64,000 bases of DNA from Lysobacterales bacterium (GTDB lineage Bacteria > Pseudomonadota > Gammaproteobacteria > Xanthomonadales > Xanthomonadaceae), in contig JADKCY010000003.1 in NCBI GenBank assembly GCA_016718605.1, forward strand, positions 682,001 through 746,000, given 5' to 3'. The notes under the pieces were generated by a model. It worked only from the letters and a program-made list of their open reading frames with translations. It did not search any database and was not told the origin of the DNA. Made by a program: the position numbers and the translations under genes. How positions within the stretch are numbered: position 1 is the first letter of the stretch; each line of letters begins with the position of its first letter. This document shows, one piece after another, positions 1-9,408 of this stretch.

Positions 1-1
1 G

Positions 2-361
2 ATTGTCGCGCGCCAGTTGGAGCAGATCGGTTGCGTCGCAGTGATGCCCTTGGCTGCGCCTATCGGCTCTGGCCTGGGCATCCAAAACAAGTACAACCTG
101 CTGGAGATCATCGATGCCGCAAAGGTGCCGATCATTGTCGATGCGGGTGTTGGCACGGCATCGGACGCCGCCATCGCGATGGAACTGGGATGCGATGGCG
201 TGTTGATGAATACCGCGATTGCCGGCGCGAAATCACCGCTGTTGATGGCTTCTGCCATGCGTAAGGCGGTGGAAGCAGGTCGAGAGGCTTTTCTTGCCGG
301 GCGCATTCCGCGCAAACGCTATGCGAGTGCGTCTTCGCCGGTGGATGGACTGTTTTTCTGA
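2..361 (+). CDS. thiG: Thiazole synthase ThiG, 3' part only
   Basis: This is the C-terminal third of thiazole synthase, which builds the thiazole phosphate ring of thiamine in the cytoplasm from deoxyxylulose phosphate, dehydroglycine and ThiS thiocarboxylate. The frame is open from base 2, so the 5' end lies outside the window. Family signatures are visible: the QLEQIGCVAVMPLAAPIG segment, VDAGVGTASDAA and a phosphate-binding GCDGVLMNTAIAGA stretch. The stop codon overlaps the start of trmB (TGATG), which suggests translational coupling. The pairing of thiG with trmB is common in gammaproteobacteria. Confidence 0.93.
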   Translation: MVARQLEQIGCVAVMPLAAPIGSGLGIQNKYNLLEIIDAAKVPIIVDAGVGTASDAAIAMELGCDGVLMNTAIAGAKSPLLMASAMRKAVEAGREAFLAGRIPRKRYASASSPVDGLFF

Positions 362-1077
362 TGCACAACGCCCCCACCGACGACAACGGCGCGATCGCGA
401 CGACGCATCGCGCGATTCGAAGTTTCGTGCGTCGGCAGGGTCGGCTAACCGAGGGTCAACAACGCGCGTTGGAATCGCAGTGGGATCGACTCGGACTCGA
501 CCTGCTTGGACAGCCGCGCGATCTGGACACGCTGTTTGGCCGGCGGGCTGAGCACGTGTTGGAGATTGGCACAGGCAACGGTGAAGCGCTGGCTTGGGCC
601 GCAGAGCACGAGCCACAGCGCGATTTCATCGGCATCGAAGTTCACCAACCGGGCGTCGGTCGGCTGCTGGCCAGTCTGGCCGCCAAACACCTCGGCAACG
701 CGCGATTGTATTGCGCCGACGCTGTCGAGGTGCTTACCCAGGACATCGCAGACCACGCCTTGGATGAGGTTCGCATCTATTTCCCGGACCCATGGCACAA
801 GAAGCGGCATCACAAGCGTCGACTGATCCAACCCGCCTTCGTTGAACTGCTCTGCCGCAAGCTCAAGTCCGGTGGTTTGTTGCATCTTGCTACCGACTGG
901 GAGCCTTATGCACAGCACATGTGGGACCTTTTGGAGGCGCAAGGCTTGCTTTCAAACGTGAACGGCCCGCGTGGATCGGCGCCACGACCTGCCTGGCGTC
1001 CGGAAACCCATTTCGAACGGCGTGGTCAGCGTCTCGGTCACGGAGTCTGGGATTTGCTGTACCGTCGCAACGACTAG
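361..1077 (+). CDS. trmB: tRNA (guanine-N7)-methyltransferase TrmB
   Basis: A 238-residue SAM-dependent methyltransferase that makes m7G46 in the variable loop of tRNAs. The SAM-binding motif EIGTGNGEALA is near residue 68, and the family signature YFPDPWHKKRHHKRR is near residues 140-154. The N-terminal IRSFVRRQGRLT segment is typical of the family. The ATG start overlaps the thiG stop. The length matches the family. Confidence 0.95.
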   Translation: MHNAPTDDNGAIATTHRAIRSFVRRQGRLTEGQQRALESQWDRLGLDLLGQPRDLDTLFGRRAEHVLEIGTGNGEALAWAAEHEPQRDFIGIEVHQPGVGRLLASLAAKHLGNARLYCADAVEVLTQDIADHALDEVRIYFPDPWHKKRHHKRRLIQPAFVELLCRKLKSGGLLHLATDWEPYAQHMWDLLEAQGLLSNVNGPRGSAPRPAWRPETHFERRGQRLGHGVWDLLYRRND

Positions 1078-1164
1078 CCACTGCCAAGATGCCCGAACGC
1101 GAACCGGGTGTCGTTTGTCTCACCCAACAACATCGTGGAGATCGGCCACCTACGGCCACCGGAC

Positions 1165-3000
1165 ATGGACTTCGACACGCAGGTTTCCACTGATGCCTGG
1201 ATCGTCTTCGCCTTGGTGCTGTTCACCATGGTCATGTTTGTGTGGGAGCGACTGCGTGCGGATGTCACCGCACTGTTGGTTTTGGTCGTCCTTGGGCTGA
1301 CTGGCGTGGTGCCTGTCGAACATTTGTTTGACGGTTTCTCGGGTAATGCGGTCATGAGCGTGATTGCCACCATGATCCTTGGCGCAGGACTGGATCGCAC
1401 CGGACTGCTGAATCGTATCGCTGTGGGCTTGTTGCGTGCTGCCAAGGGCTACGAGGAGCGCCTGATTCTCTACACCAGTGCGGCCGCGGGCGTGGTGTCA
1501 TCTGTCATGCAAAATCCCTCGGTGACGGCATTGTTCCTGCCGGTCGCAGCGCGATTGTCATCACGTACCGGCATTGGCCTCGGGCGCTTGTTGCTGCCCA
1601 TTGCCGCCTGCATCGTCCTCGGTGGCTCGCTGACCATGGTCGGCTCCTCACCAATGATCCTGCTAAACGATTTGCTGGTCGCGGCCAATCGAAACCTGCC
1701 TTCTGGTGTCGCCTCGCTCAAACCGCTCGGGATGTTTGCCCCGCTCCCCTTTGGTCTGGCGCTATTGGGGATGGGCTTGTTGCTGTTCCGGTTGTTCGGA
1801 AAGCGCTGGTTAGGGGAGTCGGACGACAAGGGCGTGGCACCGTTCCGCACCGACAGCTACTTCGCCCGCACGTACGGTATTTCCGGCGATGTCTACGAGC
1901 TGACAGTAACCGCAGATAGTCCATTGGTTGGCATGTCGATCGGTGAAGCCGAAGCCCAGCCCGGTACCCCACTGATTCTGGCGCTGCGCACAGGCAACGA
2001 ATCGCGACTTGCGCCACCGGCGGACGAAATGATCTGGGTCGGCAGCACGCTCGGCGTGATGGCCGAACGCGATAGCGTACAGACCTATGCGGATCGGATG
2101 AACTTGCGCTTGCATGTTCGCATGCGCTACTTCAACGAGCTGTTCAACCCCAGTCGTGCCGGCATCTCCGAAGCAGTTGTACCGCCGAATTCGCGTTTTA
2201 TCGGCCAGTTGCTCGGCGATCTGCGGTTGCGCAAACAACTGGGCATCAGCGTGCTGGCGGTGTATCGCGGCAGTCAGGTATTTCGGGAGGACTTGCGCAA
2301 ACTGAGCATTCGGGTCGGCGATCTTCTGGTTTTTCACAGCATCTGGAGTGACCTTGCTCAAGCCGCGGAAAAGCGCGATTTCGTCGTCGTTACTGACTTT
2401 CCAAAGGACGAACAACGCCCACACAAGCTCTGGTATGCACTTGGCGTGTTCGTCATCTCACTTGGATTGGCACTGTCGCACGAAGTCGCAGTGCCCGTCG
2501 CGCTGATGGCAGGTGTTGTCGGCATGCTGCTGACCGGGGTGCTCAACATGGATGAGGCCTACGCGGCGGTGAACTGGAAGACCGTATTCGTGATGGCCTC
2601 ACTGATCCCACTAGGCTGGGCAGTCGATTCGTCTGGCCTCGCCTCAGAAGTGGCCAATTGGCTGATGCAGGGCGGCAGTGAGCTGCCTGTGTGGATTCTG
2701 CAAACCGGTATTGGCCTGATCACCATTTTTCTCGGGTTGGTGGTCAGCAACGTGGGGGCGACCGTCATCATGGTGCCTATCGCAATCAACATGGCCATTT
2801 CGGTCGGCGGCCATCCTGTTGCGTTCGCCATGGTGGTGGCACTCTCTGCCTCCAACAATTTCATCAATGCCAGCAACCCGGTGCTGTCGATGATTACCGG
2901 CCCTGCTGGCTATACACGCCGTGATCTGCTGCGTGCCGGACTGCCGTTGACCTTCGCCTATCTTTTGGTCGTGCAGATCATGGTGGCGTTGCTGTTCTGA
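1165..3000 (+). CDS. SLC13/DASS-type permease with two TrkA-C domains
   Basis: A polytopic inner-membrane transporter of about 611 residues. It has an N-terminal block of membrane helices, a soluble middle carrying two TrkA-C (RCK_C) regulatory domains at roughly residues 240-410, and a second block of helices at the C-terminus. This layout is typical of SLC13 family carriers for divalent anions such as sulfate or dicarboxylates. The conserved SNVGATVIMVPIA and SASNNFINASNPVLSM segments support the family. The substrate cannot be read from the sequence. The ATG at 1165 puts the first helix about nine residues in; an in-frame GTG at 1108 is possible. Neither start has a strong ribosome site. 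It converges with the glycosyltransferase gene that ends at 3001. Confidence 0.85.
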   Translation: MDFDTQVSTDAWIVFALVLFTMVMFVWERLRADVTALLVLVVLGLTGVVPVEHLFDGFSGNAVMSVIATMILGAGLDRTGLLNRIAVGLLRAAKGYEERLILYTSAAAGVVSSVMQNPSVTALFLPVAARLSSRTGIGLGRLLLPIAACIVLGGSLTMVGSSPMILLNDLLVAANRNLPSGVASLKPLGMFAPLPFGLALLGMGLLLFRLFGKRWLGESDDKGVAPFRTDSYFARTYGISGDVYELTVTADSPLVGMSIGEAEAQPGTPLILALRTGNESRLAPPADEMIWVGSTLGVMAERDSVQTYADRMNLRLHVRMRYFNELFNPSRAGISEAVVPPNSRFIGQLLGDLRLRKQLGISVLAVYRGSQVFREDLRKLSIRVGDLLVFHSIWSDLAQAAEKRDFVVVTDFPKDEQRPHKLWYALGVFVISLGLALSHEVAVPVALMAGVVGMLLTGVLNMDEAYAAVNWKTVFVMASLIPLGWAVDSSGLASEVANWLMQGGSELPVWILQTGIGLITIFLGLVVSNVGATVIMVPIAINMAISVGGHPVAFAMVVALSASNNFINASNPVLSMITGPAGYTRRDLLRAGLPLTFAYLLVVQIMVALLF

Positions 3001-3861
3001 TCAGCGCCGCATGACCCACCAACGGGTTGCCCAGAGCATGGATACCACACCACGCAGGACAATCGCCCAGCGCCAGGCGAAAACCCGCCAAGCCGGACGG
3101 CCATCGGCATCGAAGCGCTCGAAATAGCGGAGAAATCCGCGTGTCTTCTGAAGCTCAACCCACACAGGATTGCGCCGACTGGACGCCCCTTTCAGATGCA
3201 ATGCTCGCGCGGCATGCTGGACGTAACACGCATAGCCCTGCTGACGCAGGCGACGACACAGATCAAGGTCTTCGAAATGCAGCCGGTAGCCGGTATCAAA
3301 ACCGCCAAGCGCATGAAAGACGTCGCGTCGCATCAGCATTAGCGCGCCGGAAATCGCCTCAACCTGCTCCACGCCATCGCCTGCAGGAAGCACCGGGTGG
3401 AGCGCTTGGCGTCCGTCACGAAGCGCTGACCACAAGCGTTCAGGCGTGGGATCGAGCCGCCGAGCCTGCACCTGCGGACTGCCGTCCGCCTCGAGCAGAA
3501 AGCCACCCACGACACCCACCTGTGGCTGCTGCGAAAACACGTGGAGCATCGCTGCCAGCGCACCGTCGTGCAAGAAACAATCCGGATTGACGAACAACAG
3601 ATACTCGCCCAAGGCGGCCGCCGCGCCCTGATTGCAGCCCACCGCGAATCCCGGATTATCGATATTGCAACGCAACTCGACGCGCACATCCCCCAGACGT
3701 GTCGGCACCACCGGCGACGGATTGGAGCCGTTGTCGACCACAACGATATCCTTCAACGCGGGCTGCCGCTCTAGCGCATGCAGTGCCTTCATCAGCACCG
3801 CGTCGCTGTGGTGGGTGACGACGATAGCGCTGACGTTGCGAGCCAAGCTGGGCGAGCTCAT
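3001..3861 (-). CDS. Family 2 glycosyltransferase, last gene of the polysaccharide operon
   Basis: A 286-residue GT-A fold glycosyltransferase resembling rhamnosyltransferases. Seen in the sequence: VSAIVVTHHSDAVLMKALHA at the N-terminus, the VDNGSN nucleotide-binding stretch, NPDCFL as the DXD-like motif, and a FDTGYRLHFEDLDLCRR acceptor-site segment. The ATG at 3861 overlaps the stop of the upstream gene by 4 bases (ATGA), so it is chosen over an upstream in-frame start at 3987. It probably adds a sugar to the lipid-linked glycan exported by the Wzm/Wzt pair further upstream in the same operon. Donor and acceptor are unknown. Confidence 0.85.
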   Translation of the reverse strand: MSSPSLARNVSAIVVTHHSDAVLMKALHALERQPALKDIVVVDNGSNPSPVVPTRLGDVRVELRCNIDNPGFAVGCNQGAAAALGEYLLFVNPDCFLHDGALAAMLHVFSQQPQVGVVGGFLLEADGSPQVQARRLDPTPERLWSALRDGRQALHPVLPAGDGVEQVEAISGALMLMRRDVFHALGGFDTGYRLHFEDLDLCRRLRQQGYACYVQHAARALHLKGASSRRNPVWVELQKTRGFLRYFERFDADGRPAWRVFAWRWAIVLRGVVSMLWATRWWVMRR

Positions 3862-5687
3862 GTCGGCAGTGGTTTGCTGAGCGCCATTTCGAACAGCGTC
3901 GGCCAAACGTGCAGGGCTGCCGCGTAGTCGCGGAGTTCTGCCTGGAAGAGATCCACGCACGCTCGTCCACTCACCTGCTCCGGCCAACCGGCCAGACTGA
4001 GCTCAGGCGGGTCAACCAAAGCCTTGGCATTGACTTCGATGAGCGAACGCGCATCGGCGAGCCAGTAAACCGCTGCGTGTTTGTCCTCGGCGATTGCCGC
4101 CTGCAGTCTCTGTACGCTGCCCGCACGTCGACTTGCGGTGAGATTTTGCAACCAACGGGCGCATTGCTCGGATGGCATCGCGGCAAAGTCCTGCAGCAAG
4201 TCGGCAGCGCTGCGAAGTCGCTGTTGTGGGGTGCCTGCTTGCACCATTCCCATGCGTTCATGCAGAACATCCGTCACGGCCGACGCGAACTCCGCCCGAG
4301 CAGGACGTACTTTGAAGTCTCCCCGATCCGCGTTCGATTCACGCCGATGCTCAATCGCCATGGGCAATTCGAACTGCAATCCGTTGGGATTCATCAACGC
4401 CGTCAGCGCTGCAAAGAGCGCATCTTCGCCGCGGCCACGACGCGGTACCGCTGGCAAAACCGCCCTGCCATCGACACTGCTCGGTGTGATGGCTGCAGGT
4501 GGATGCAACCCTGCACGCGCACTGCCTTGCCATACTTCCGGGCGCTGCAAGCCTGCAAGATAGCTGTCGCGTGACCCGCACCATCCAGCGCGCGCGTCAC
4601 GCGGCAAGGACATGATCCAATCCGACTGTCCGGTTACCGAATCGCCACGATGGCCATGCAACGTAGAAACAATGCGACTCCCGGGCTGCAAGGTTGGCGT
4701 CAGGCTGGGCGCCAGTCCAACCCATTGTTCTGGCTTGGGTGCCCAGGGTGACACCGTCAGAACATCCGCCAATGAACGTCCACACCAGCGCAGATGCAAC
4801 TCAAGCGGATCTTCATCAACCACCCGTCCTGTGCTCGTCGCATCGCCCAGACTTGCTAAGACGCGCTCCGCGTTCAAGGCACCTTCCAACTGGAACCCCT
4901 CAACGCGTTGCGGATGCCAGCGATAGTCGAACAATTGATCGTCATCGACCCAAATCGCCCGGCTGCCTGCCGTCAATAGGGTCATCCAGTTCATGCTCCG
5001 CCCATAGTGAGCACCGAGATTCGGCGCGCTATCAGGCGCACGGCTGAGCAGGTGGTCGGCGAATTCCTGCTGAGAACTGGTCAATCCTTTGCTCAAACGG
5101 CCAAACCAGACATCGAGATCCGCGCGCGTGATTGTGCGTGCTTCACAGTCGCTGGCTTCCGAAAAATGTCTGACACGCTCTGCATTGCTGGCCACAACAC
5201 GCGAATCGTCTGAATCATCCACGACCCAATAGCGCCTGCGCGCTTTCCAGCGTTGTTCGTAGACTAACGCGGACGCAAGGCAGTGCTGCAGGGAAACAGG
5301 GCGATTGCAGGTTCGGATGATGACAGCCCCCAGCGGCGCTGGATCGGGTACCGGCTGACTCGCGAGTTGCTTGACGAACGCATCGGCCTCGATCAGCACT
5401 TCGCGATTTGCCAGCGACTCCAGTACTTTTCGCACGGCAGTTTGCTGACCTCGCAAAGCCTCGATCTGTTGACAGATCACACCTACGTGCCTGTCCAGGG
5501 TCTGGAAGGATCGACACAGGTCCAGCGCCTGCAGTACCTGCAAGGTCATCACATGGCCACGGCCGCTGACGGTCTCCTGGAAAAGCGCTTCATCATTTCC
5601 CAGCGGCAATACCGCACCTTGCACGGTTGCAAACAAGCGCCGATCCGTGATGGCTGCCGTAGTACTCCAGTTCAAACCGTAACTCAT
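3858..5687 (-). CDS. Unusual 609-residue glycosyltransferase-like protein
   Basis: A large cytoplasmic protein that I can only partly recognise. Residues 1 to about 110 form a helical domain with no clear family; it slightly resembles small peptide-binding domains such as PqqD, which is inference. From about residue 118 a GT-A-like domain begins with GAVIIRTCNRPVSLQHCL, continues to a WVVDDSDDS stretch, and carries a DXD-like motif WVDDDQLF near residue 245 after GAHYGRSMNWMTLLTAG. The remaining 350 residues have no recognisable domain. It overlaps both neighbours by 4 bases (ATGA), so it belongs to the polysaccharide operon. The role in glycan assembly is inferred from context. Confidence 0.6.
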   Translation of the reverse strand: MSYGLNWSTTAAITDRRLFATVQGAVLPLGNDEALFQETVSGRGHVMTLQVLQALDLCRSFQTLDRHVGVICQQIEALRGQQTAVRKVLESLANREVLIEADAFVKQLASQPVPDPAPLGAVIIRTCNRPVSLQHCLASALVYEQRWKARRRYWVVDDSDDSRVVASNAERVRHFSEASDCEARTITRADLDVWFGRLSKGLTSSQQEFADHLLSRAPDSAPNLGAHYGRSMNWMTLLTAGSRAIWVDDDQLFDYRWHPQRVEGFQLEGALNAERVLASLGDATSTGRVVDEDPLELHLRWCGRSLADVLTVSPWAPKPEQWVGLAPSLTPTLQPGSRIVSTLHGHRGDSVTGQSDWIMSLPRDARAGWCGSRDSYLAGLQRPEVWQGSARAGLHPPAAITPSSVDGRAVLPAVPRRGRGEDALFAALTALMNPNGLQFELPMAIEHRRESNADRGDFKVRPARAEFASAVTDVLHERMGMVQAGTPQQRLRSAADLLQDFAAMPSEQCARWLQNLTASRRAGSVQRLQAAIAEDKHAAVYWLADARSLIEVNAKALVDPPELSLAGWPEQVSGRACVDLFQAELRDYAAALHVWPTLFEMALSKPLPT

Positions 5688-6550
5688 CTTGTCGTCCCCA
5701 GAGCGCCTAACTGCGCGCGCAACGCTTCAACCTCCGCCTCCAACTCCTGGATACGAGCGCCAGCGTTCATGTTTTTGCGAATCTCATGGTAGTAGTGCGC
5801 ATACACCGACTCGGCGGCATCGCCAAACAGCGAAAGCGACGGTAGATCAACTAACGACTCATTGCTGCAGGCTGCGATGTAGTAGAGAGGCGGATACGCA
5901 AGCTGCTCCACCACGCTTCCTTCGCTGTCCAGAACCTGAGCAACATAACGATCACGATCACCGTCGATCGACCACAACAATGACTGGAACGCGAGCTTGT
6001 GCGCGTAGATACGCACATTTGAAAACTCTGCCTTCACCATGCCCTCGAATTCGTCACGATAGAGTTCGCGCACATGGTGCTCGTTACGAAACCCCGGGAT
6101 ATCCGAGTAGTTTTTCTTGTCTGGGGTCGACACCAATAGCAAACCGCCAGGCGCCAGCAGCCTTCGAAAGCCCTTGAGCATCGCTTCCTGCGCCTGCAGG
6201 TGCTCCAGTGTTTCAAAGCTGCAAATCAGATCAAAACTCGCGTCCGGCATCGCCTCCAGCGCAGAGACATCTTCTACCTGAAAGGACAGGTTTGGTCGCG
6301 ATCTCGCATACCTGACGGCAGCGTGCGCGGTGGCATCACTACTGATATCCAATCCAAGTACGGCGGCGGCCCGTGTTGCGAGGAGCGCACTGCCATACCC
6401 TTCACCACACGCGGCATCCAATACGCGCTTACCTTCTGCCAAAGGTAGCGCGAACGCATAACGGTGAAAATGCTCATACCAGATTTCACGAACGCACTCA
6501 GGCGTAAAGCGCTCGCCGGTGAACTCAAGCGCAAAATTTCCATTGCTCAT
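5684..6550 (-). CDS. Class I SAM methyltransferase with C-terminal coiled coil
   Basis: A 288-residue methyltransferase. The N-terminal GERFTPECVREIWYEHFHRY is typical of methyltransferases in surface polysaccharide clusters. The SAM-binding motif VLDAACGEGYGSALLA lies near residues 43-58, and a CSFETLEHL motif follows near residue 110. The last 25 residues (QELEAEVEALRAQLGA) form a heptad coiled coil, often used to hold glycan-modifying enzymes together. The stop overlaps the next start by 4 bases. It is likely to methylate a sugar or cap the growing chain. Confidence 0.82.
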   Translation of the reverse strand: MSNGNFALEFTGERFTPECVREIWYEHFHRYAFALPLAEGKRVLDAACGEGYGSALLATRAAAVLGLDISSDATAHAAVRYARSRPNLSFQVEDVSALEAMPDASFDLICSFETLEHLQAQEAMLKGFRRLLAPGGLLLVSTPDKKNYSDIPGFRNEHHVRELYRDEFEGMVKAEFSNVRIYAHKLAFQSLLWSIDGDRDRYVAQVLDSEGSVVEQLAYPPLYYIAACSNESLVDLPSLSLFGDAAESVYAHYYHEIRKNMNAGARIQELEAEVEALRAQLGALGTTR

Positions 6551-6581
6551 TCAGCCACACTCTACTGGGAAGCGCCGCGCC

Positions 6582-7415
6582 CTATAGGTCAACGCGGCGA
6601 CTCAACTCTTGGTATCGGGCGACAACCGCCTCGCGCCTTGCCCGCAAAGGATCGGCCATGATGAACTCGGCCACCCGGCGATTGTAGTCGGGATAGCGCG
6701 CAACAAGGCGAGCAAGATTCTCGCCACCTGGCTGCATGCCCTCCGCAGAAAACGTCACTCCACCCTCATGGGCCACGTATGCATCGTCACAAAGCACATT
6801 CCGCCAGCCGTGACCTTCGGCGCGGCAACAAAAGTCGTTCTCTTCACCGTAGCCTCTTCCGAACGTCGCTTGATCGAAGTCGCCAATCTGCTCCAGCGCA
6901 GCACGCCGGATCGCCATACAAAAACCAACACCGGTCGGCAAATCGGGATATAGCGGAGGCCCGGCCTCAGAAGCGGCATGCGCCCAGGTAGGCAGATCAG
7001 TAGGAATGGGATTTGCGCGGCAAAAGTCTGGAAGCGAACAGATTTCGGCGTTGTTTGACCAGGGTGTCGCCGTTGCAATTCGACGGTCGCTCGCGAAGGC
7101 ACCGGCCAATCGATCCAACCATCCCGGCGTCACGATCGCATCGCTGTTCAGCAGCACCACGTCGCCCGTCGTGTCAGCAAGCGCCGCATTTACATTGCCT
7201 ATAAAACCGAGATTCCTTGGTCGTCGAACAGACTGAAAACGAACACCAATCTGCGCGCCAACGTGCTCGACAAGCTCCTTGAATGGATCACCTGGACTGG
7301 CATCGTCCGCAAGGTAAACCGTTACGTTCCCCGCCACATGCGCAATCACCGACTCAAGACAACGCGCAAGCACTTCTCGTGCGCCATAGGCAGGAATGAT
7401 GACGGTCCAACTCAT
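6582..7415 (-). CDS. Family 2 glycosyltransferase
   Basis: A 277-residue GT-A glycosyltransferase. Seen here are WTVIIPAYGAREVLARCLES at the N-terminus, the YLADDASPGDP donor-binding region, VVLLNSDAIVTPGWLDRL (DXD-like NSDA) and GFCMAIRRAALEQIG, followed by GRGYGEENDFCCRA near the acceptor site. The start at 7415 overlaps the stop of the ABC ATPase gene by 4 bases, so it is preferred over the in-frame codon at 7442. It acts in the cytoplasm on the glycan made by this operon. The sugar is unknown. Confidence 0.87.
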   Translation of the reverse strand: MSWTVIIPAYGAREVLARCLESVIAHVAGNVTVYLADDASPGDPFKELVEHVGAQIGVRFQSVRRPRNLGFIGNVNAALADTTGDVVLLNSDAIVTPGWLDRLAGAFASDRRIATATPWSNNAEICSLPDFCRANPIPTDLPTWAHAASEAGPPLYPDLPTGVGFCMAIRRAALEQIGDFDQATFGRGYGEENDFCCRAEGHGWRNVLCDDAYVAHEGGVTFSAEGMQPGGENLARLVARYPDYNRRVAEFIMADPLRARREAVVARYQELSRRVDL

Positions 7416-8602
7416 GCGCTCTCTCCTGACGGAGCTGACCATTTGTGCGGAATACGCACAAGTCCCAGTTCTCGAGTTGCACCTCGAATCGTCAAAAACC
7501 GCTCAACTGAATCAAACATACGGAGACCTTCCGGATCCATTGCGTGAAAACGCAGCGTATATTGACCCGGCAAAAGACTACTGCTGTCTATCTCCAGTTG
7601 ATACTCAAAATGCCCACCACACTCGCGCGGTAATGCATCCAGCATATCGGATACCGCACCATAGACGGCGGTACCGTCACCACGAATTATCCCCCAGCCA
7701 AGACGAGGCACACGACCGTCAGGAGATTGAAGGCACACCGCGCAGTGGATCAATTTTTCAATCGGACGGATTCTCTCCTCCGACTCACCATTTACCAGGA
7801 CACTTGAAATACGATATTCATTCGGAGAACCCGATGCTTCAAGTGTATTCGAATCAGCGTCACTAAGTCTTTCGTGAAAAGCCAGATAGTCCTGCGTGAC
7901 ATCGAAGACATCGCCATAGGCATGAACCCGCCCGTCCTTTAGCCAAAGTGCGTGCTTGCATAACTTCTGGATATGATAGGTCGAATGTGAAACCAATAAT
8001 AACGTTCCGCCATCAGCAAGATACTGCTCTATCCAGCGAATACATTTCCGTTGAAAAGATTCATCCCCGACAGCGAGAACTTCGTCCGTAATAAGAACTT
8101 CCGGTCGCCAAGCGGAAATCAATGCGAAGCCCAGTCGGACCACCATGCCTGAAGAATAGTGTTTTACTGGCTGATCGATGTATGCACCAATGTCTGCAAA
8201 CGCAATGATTGAGGCGATCTTATCCGAAAGATCGGACGACTCAAAACCAAGCAATGCAGCAGAAATGTAGAGGTTCTCACGACCAGTGCGCTCCGCCTCA
8301 AACCCGGCACCAAGCTCGATGAGCGCGCCAATTTTGCAGTTTAGCTCTACTGAACCACTTGTTGGGTGCAATACACCGCAAATCAACTTGAGCAGCGTCG
8401 ACTTGCCAGCACCATTGCTGCCGATAATTCCGAGAGACTCACCACGGTAGACATCCAGGTTGATATCAACGAGGGTCACCGACCCTTCCGCCTGTCTACC
8501 CAGGAGCACACTGATAAGCGCGCGCGCACGTTGCGCGGGTGTTGAGCACAGCGACCAAGCCTTGGATAGATTCTTGACGCGAACAAGAGGCGTGCCGCTC
8601 AA
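7412..8602 (-). CDS. Polysaccharide ABC exporter ATPase (Wzt type) with TTG start
   Basis: The 396-residue ATPase of an ABC-2 exporter for O-antigen-like or capsular glycans. The Walker A motif GSNGAGKSTLLKLICG, the signature VKHYSSGMVVRLGFA and the Walker B region ITDEVLAVGDESF are all present. After the nucleotide-binding domain, about 150 residues (from near residue 245) form a Wzt-like C-terminal domain that recognises the glycan end group in known homologues. A TTG at 8602 overlaps the permease stop (TTGA) and has GGAGG seven bases upstream. This decides the start over a longer open frame reaching 8662. It works with the permease encoded just before it. Confidence 0.88.
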   Translation of the reverse strand: MSGTPLVRVKNLSKAWSLCSTPAQRARALISVLLGRQAEGSVTLVDINLDVYRGESLGIIGSNGAGKSTLLKLICGVLHPTSGSVELNCKIGALIELGAGFEAERTGRENLYISAALLGFESSDLSDKIASIIAFADIGAYIDQPVKHYSSGMVVRLGFALISAWRPEVLITDEVLAVGDESFQRKCIRWIEQYLADGGTLLLVSHSTYHIQKLCKHALWLKDGRVHAYGDVFDVTQDYLAFHERLSDADSNTLEASGSPNEYRISSVLVNGESEERIRPIEKLIHCAVCLQSPDGRVPRLGWGIIRGDGTAVYGAVSDMLDALPRECGGHFEYQLEIDSSSLLPGQYTLRFHAMDPEGLRMFDSVERFLTIRGATRELGLVRIPHKWSAPSGESA

Positions 8603-9405
8603 AGAAACTCCTCCAAGCGTCTCGACACCCGCCGGTAAAGACCAGCGGCCAATGTCGCACAAACAGTCACCACCACAAACATGGGGTAGAGCGCGACGTC
8701 AACTATTTCAGCACGAACAATCCCTCTATTAAGTTCAACGACTATTGATAGGGGGTTGTAGGCTTGAAGTTGCAGTGCAATGGAGGGGAGTGCGGATACC
8801 GGGTAAAAGATCGGCGTGACAAAAAACCACAAGGTCATCACTAGACCAACAACTTTCGCCGTGTCACGGACAAACACATTCACGACCGAGAAAAACAGCC
8901 CCACGGAGACAGCGAATACGTATAGAACGAGCCAAATCAAGGGCAAAAGAAGCCACTGAATGGAAACGGAAATCTCCGCAGAGAACAACAGAACGCTCAA
9001 GACCATCAGAAAACCAACAGCATGGAGTAGAAAGCTGGCGAGTGTGACACCCATAAACATGCCAATCTTCGAAACACGCACTTTCTGCGTAAGGCCTGCC
9101 TTTTCGACGAACAAGGCTGTTCCTCGCAAAACCGTCTCCGAAAAAGCCATCCAAGGCCAGAACCCTATCGCAAGAAAGACCAGGTAATTCCCAGTCTCCG
9201 CCGCACGCGAGCGAAAAAGTTCGACAAATACAAAGTAGAACACCGCCAATTGCAGAAGCGGTGCCAAGAGCACCCAGAATGCACCAAGAACTCCGTCAGC
9301 AAATCGCTGACGAAGTTCATCCATCGCAAAAATTCTTGCGTTTCGGGAAACCGCAACCCATGCAGCTTGGCTCATACTGACACCAATTGCGCTTCTTTTC
9401 GCCAT
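8599..9405 (-). CDS. Polysaccharide ABC exporter permease (Wzm type)
   Basis: A 268-residue ABC-2 type inner-membrane permease with about six hydrophobic helices. The amphipathic N-terminal segment with RFADGVLGAFWVLLAPLLQL is typical of Wzm/KpsM/RfbA proteins. It pairs with the ATPase whose TTG start overlaps its stop, and together they would move an undecaprenyl-linked glycan to the periplasm. ATG at 9405 lies three bases after the isomerase stop; an internal ATG at 9375 is an alternative. Confidence 0.87.
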   Translation of the reverse strand: MAKRSAIGVSMSQAAWVAVSRNARIFAMDELRQRFADGVLGAFWVLLAPLLQLAVFYFVFVELFRSRAAETGNYLVFLAIGFWPWMAFSETVLRGTALFVEKAGLTQKVRVSKIGMFMGVTLASFLLHAVGFLMVLSVLLFSAEISVSIQWLLLPLIWLVLYVFAVSVGLFFSVVNVFVRDTAKVVGLVMTLWFFVTPIFYPVSALPSIALQLQAYNPLSIVVELNRGIVRAEIVDVALYPMFVVVTVCATLAAGLYRRVSRRLEEFL

Positions 9406-9408
9406 CCC

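Noticed and set aside
3859..3987. Longer N-terminus for the glycosyltransferase at 3001.
   Set aside because: The extra residues are low in hydrophobic strand pattern and lie fully inside the upstream gene; the ATGA overlap start at 3861 fits the family.
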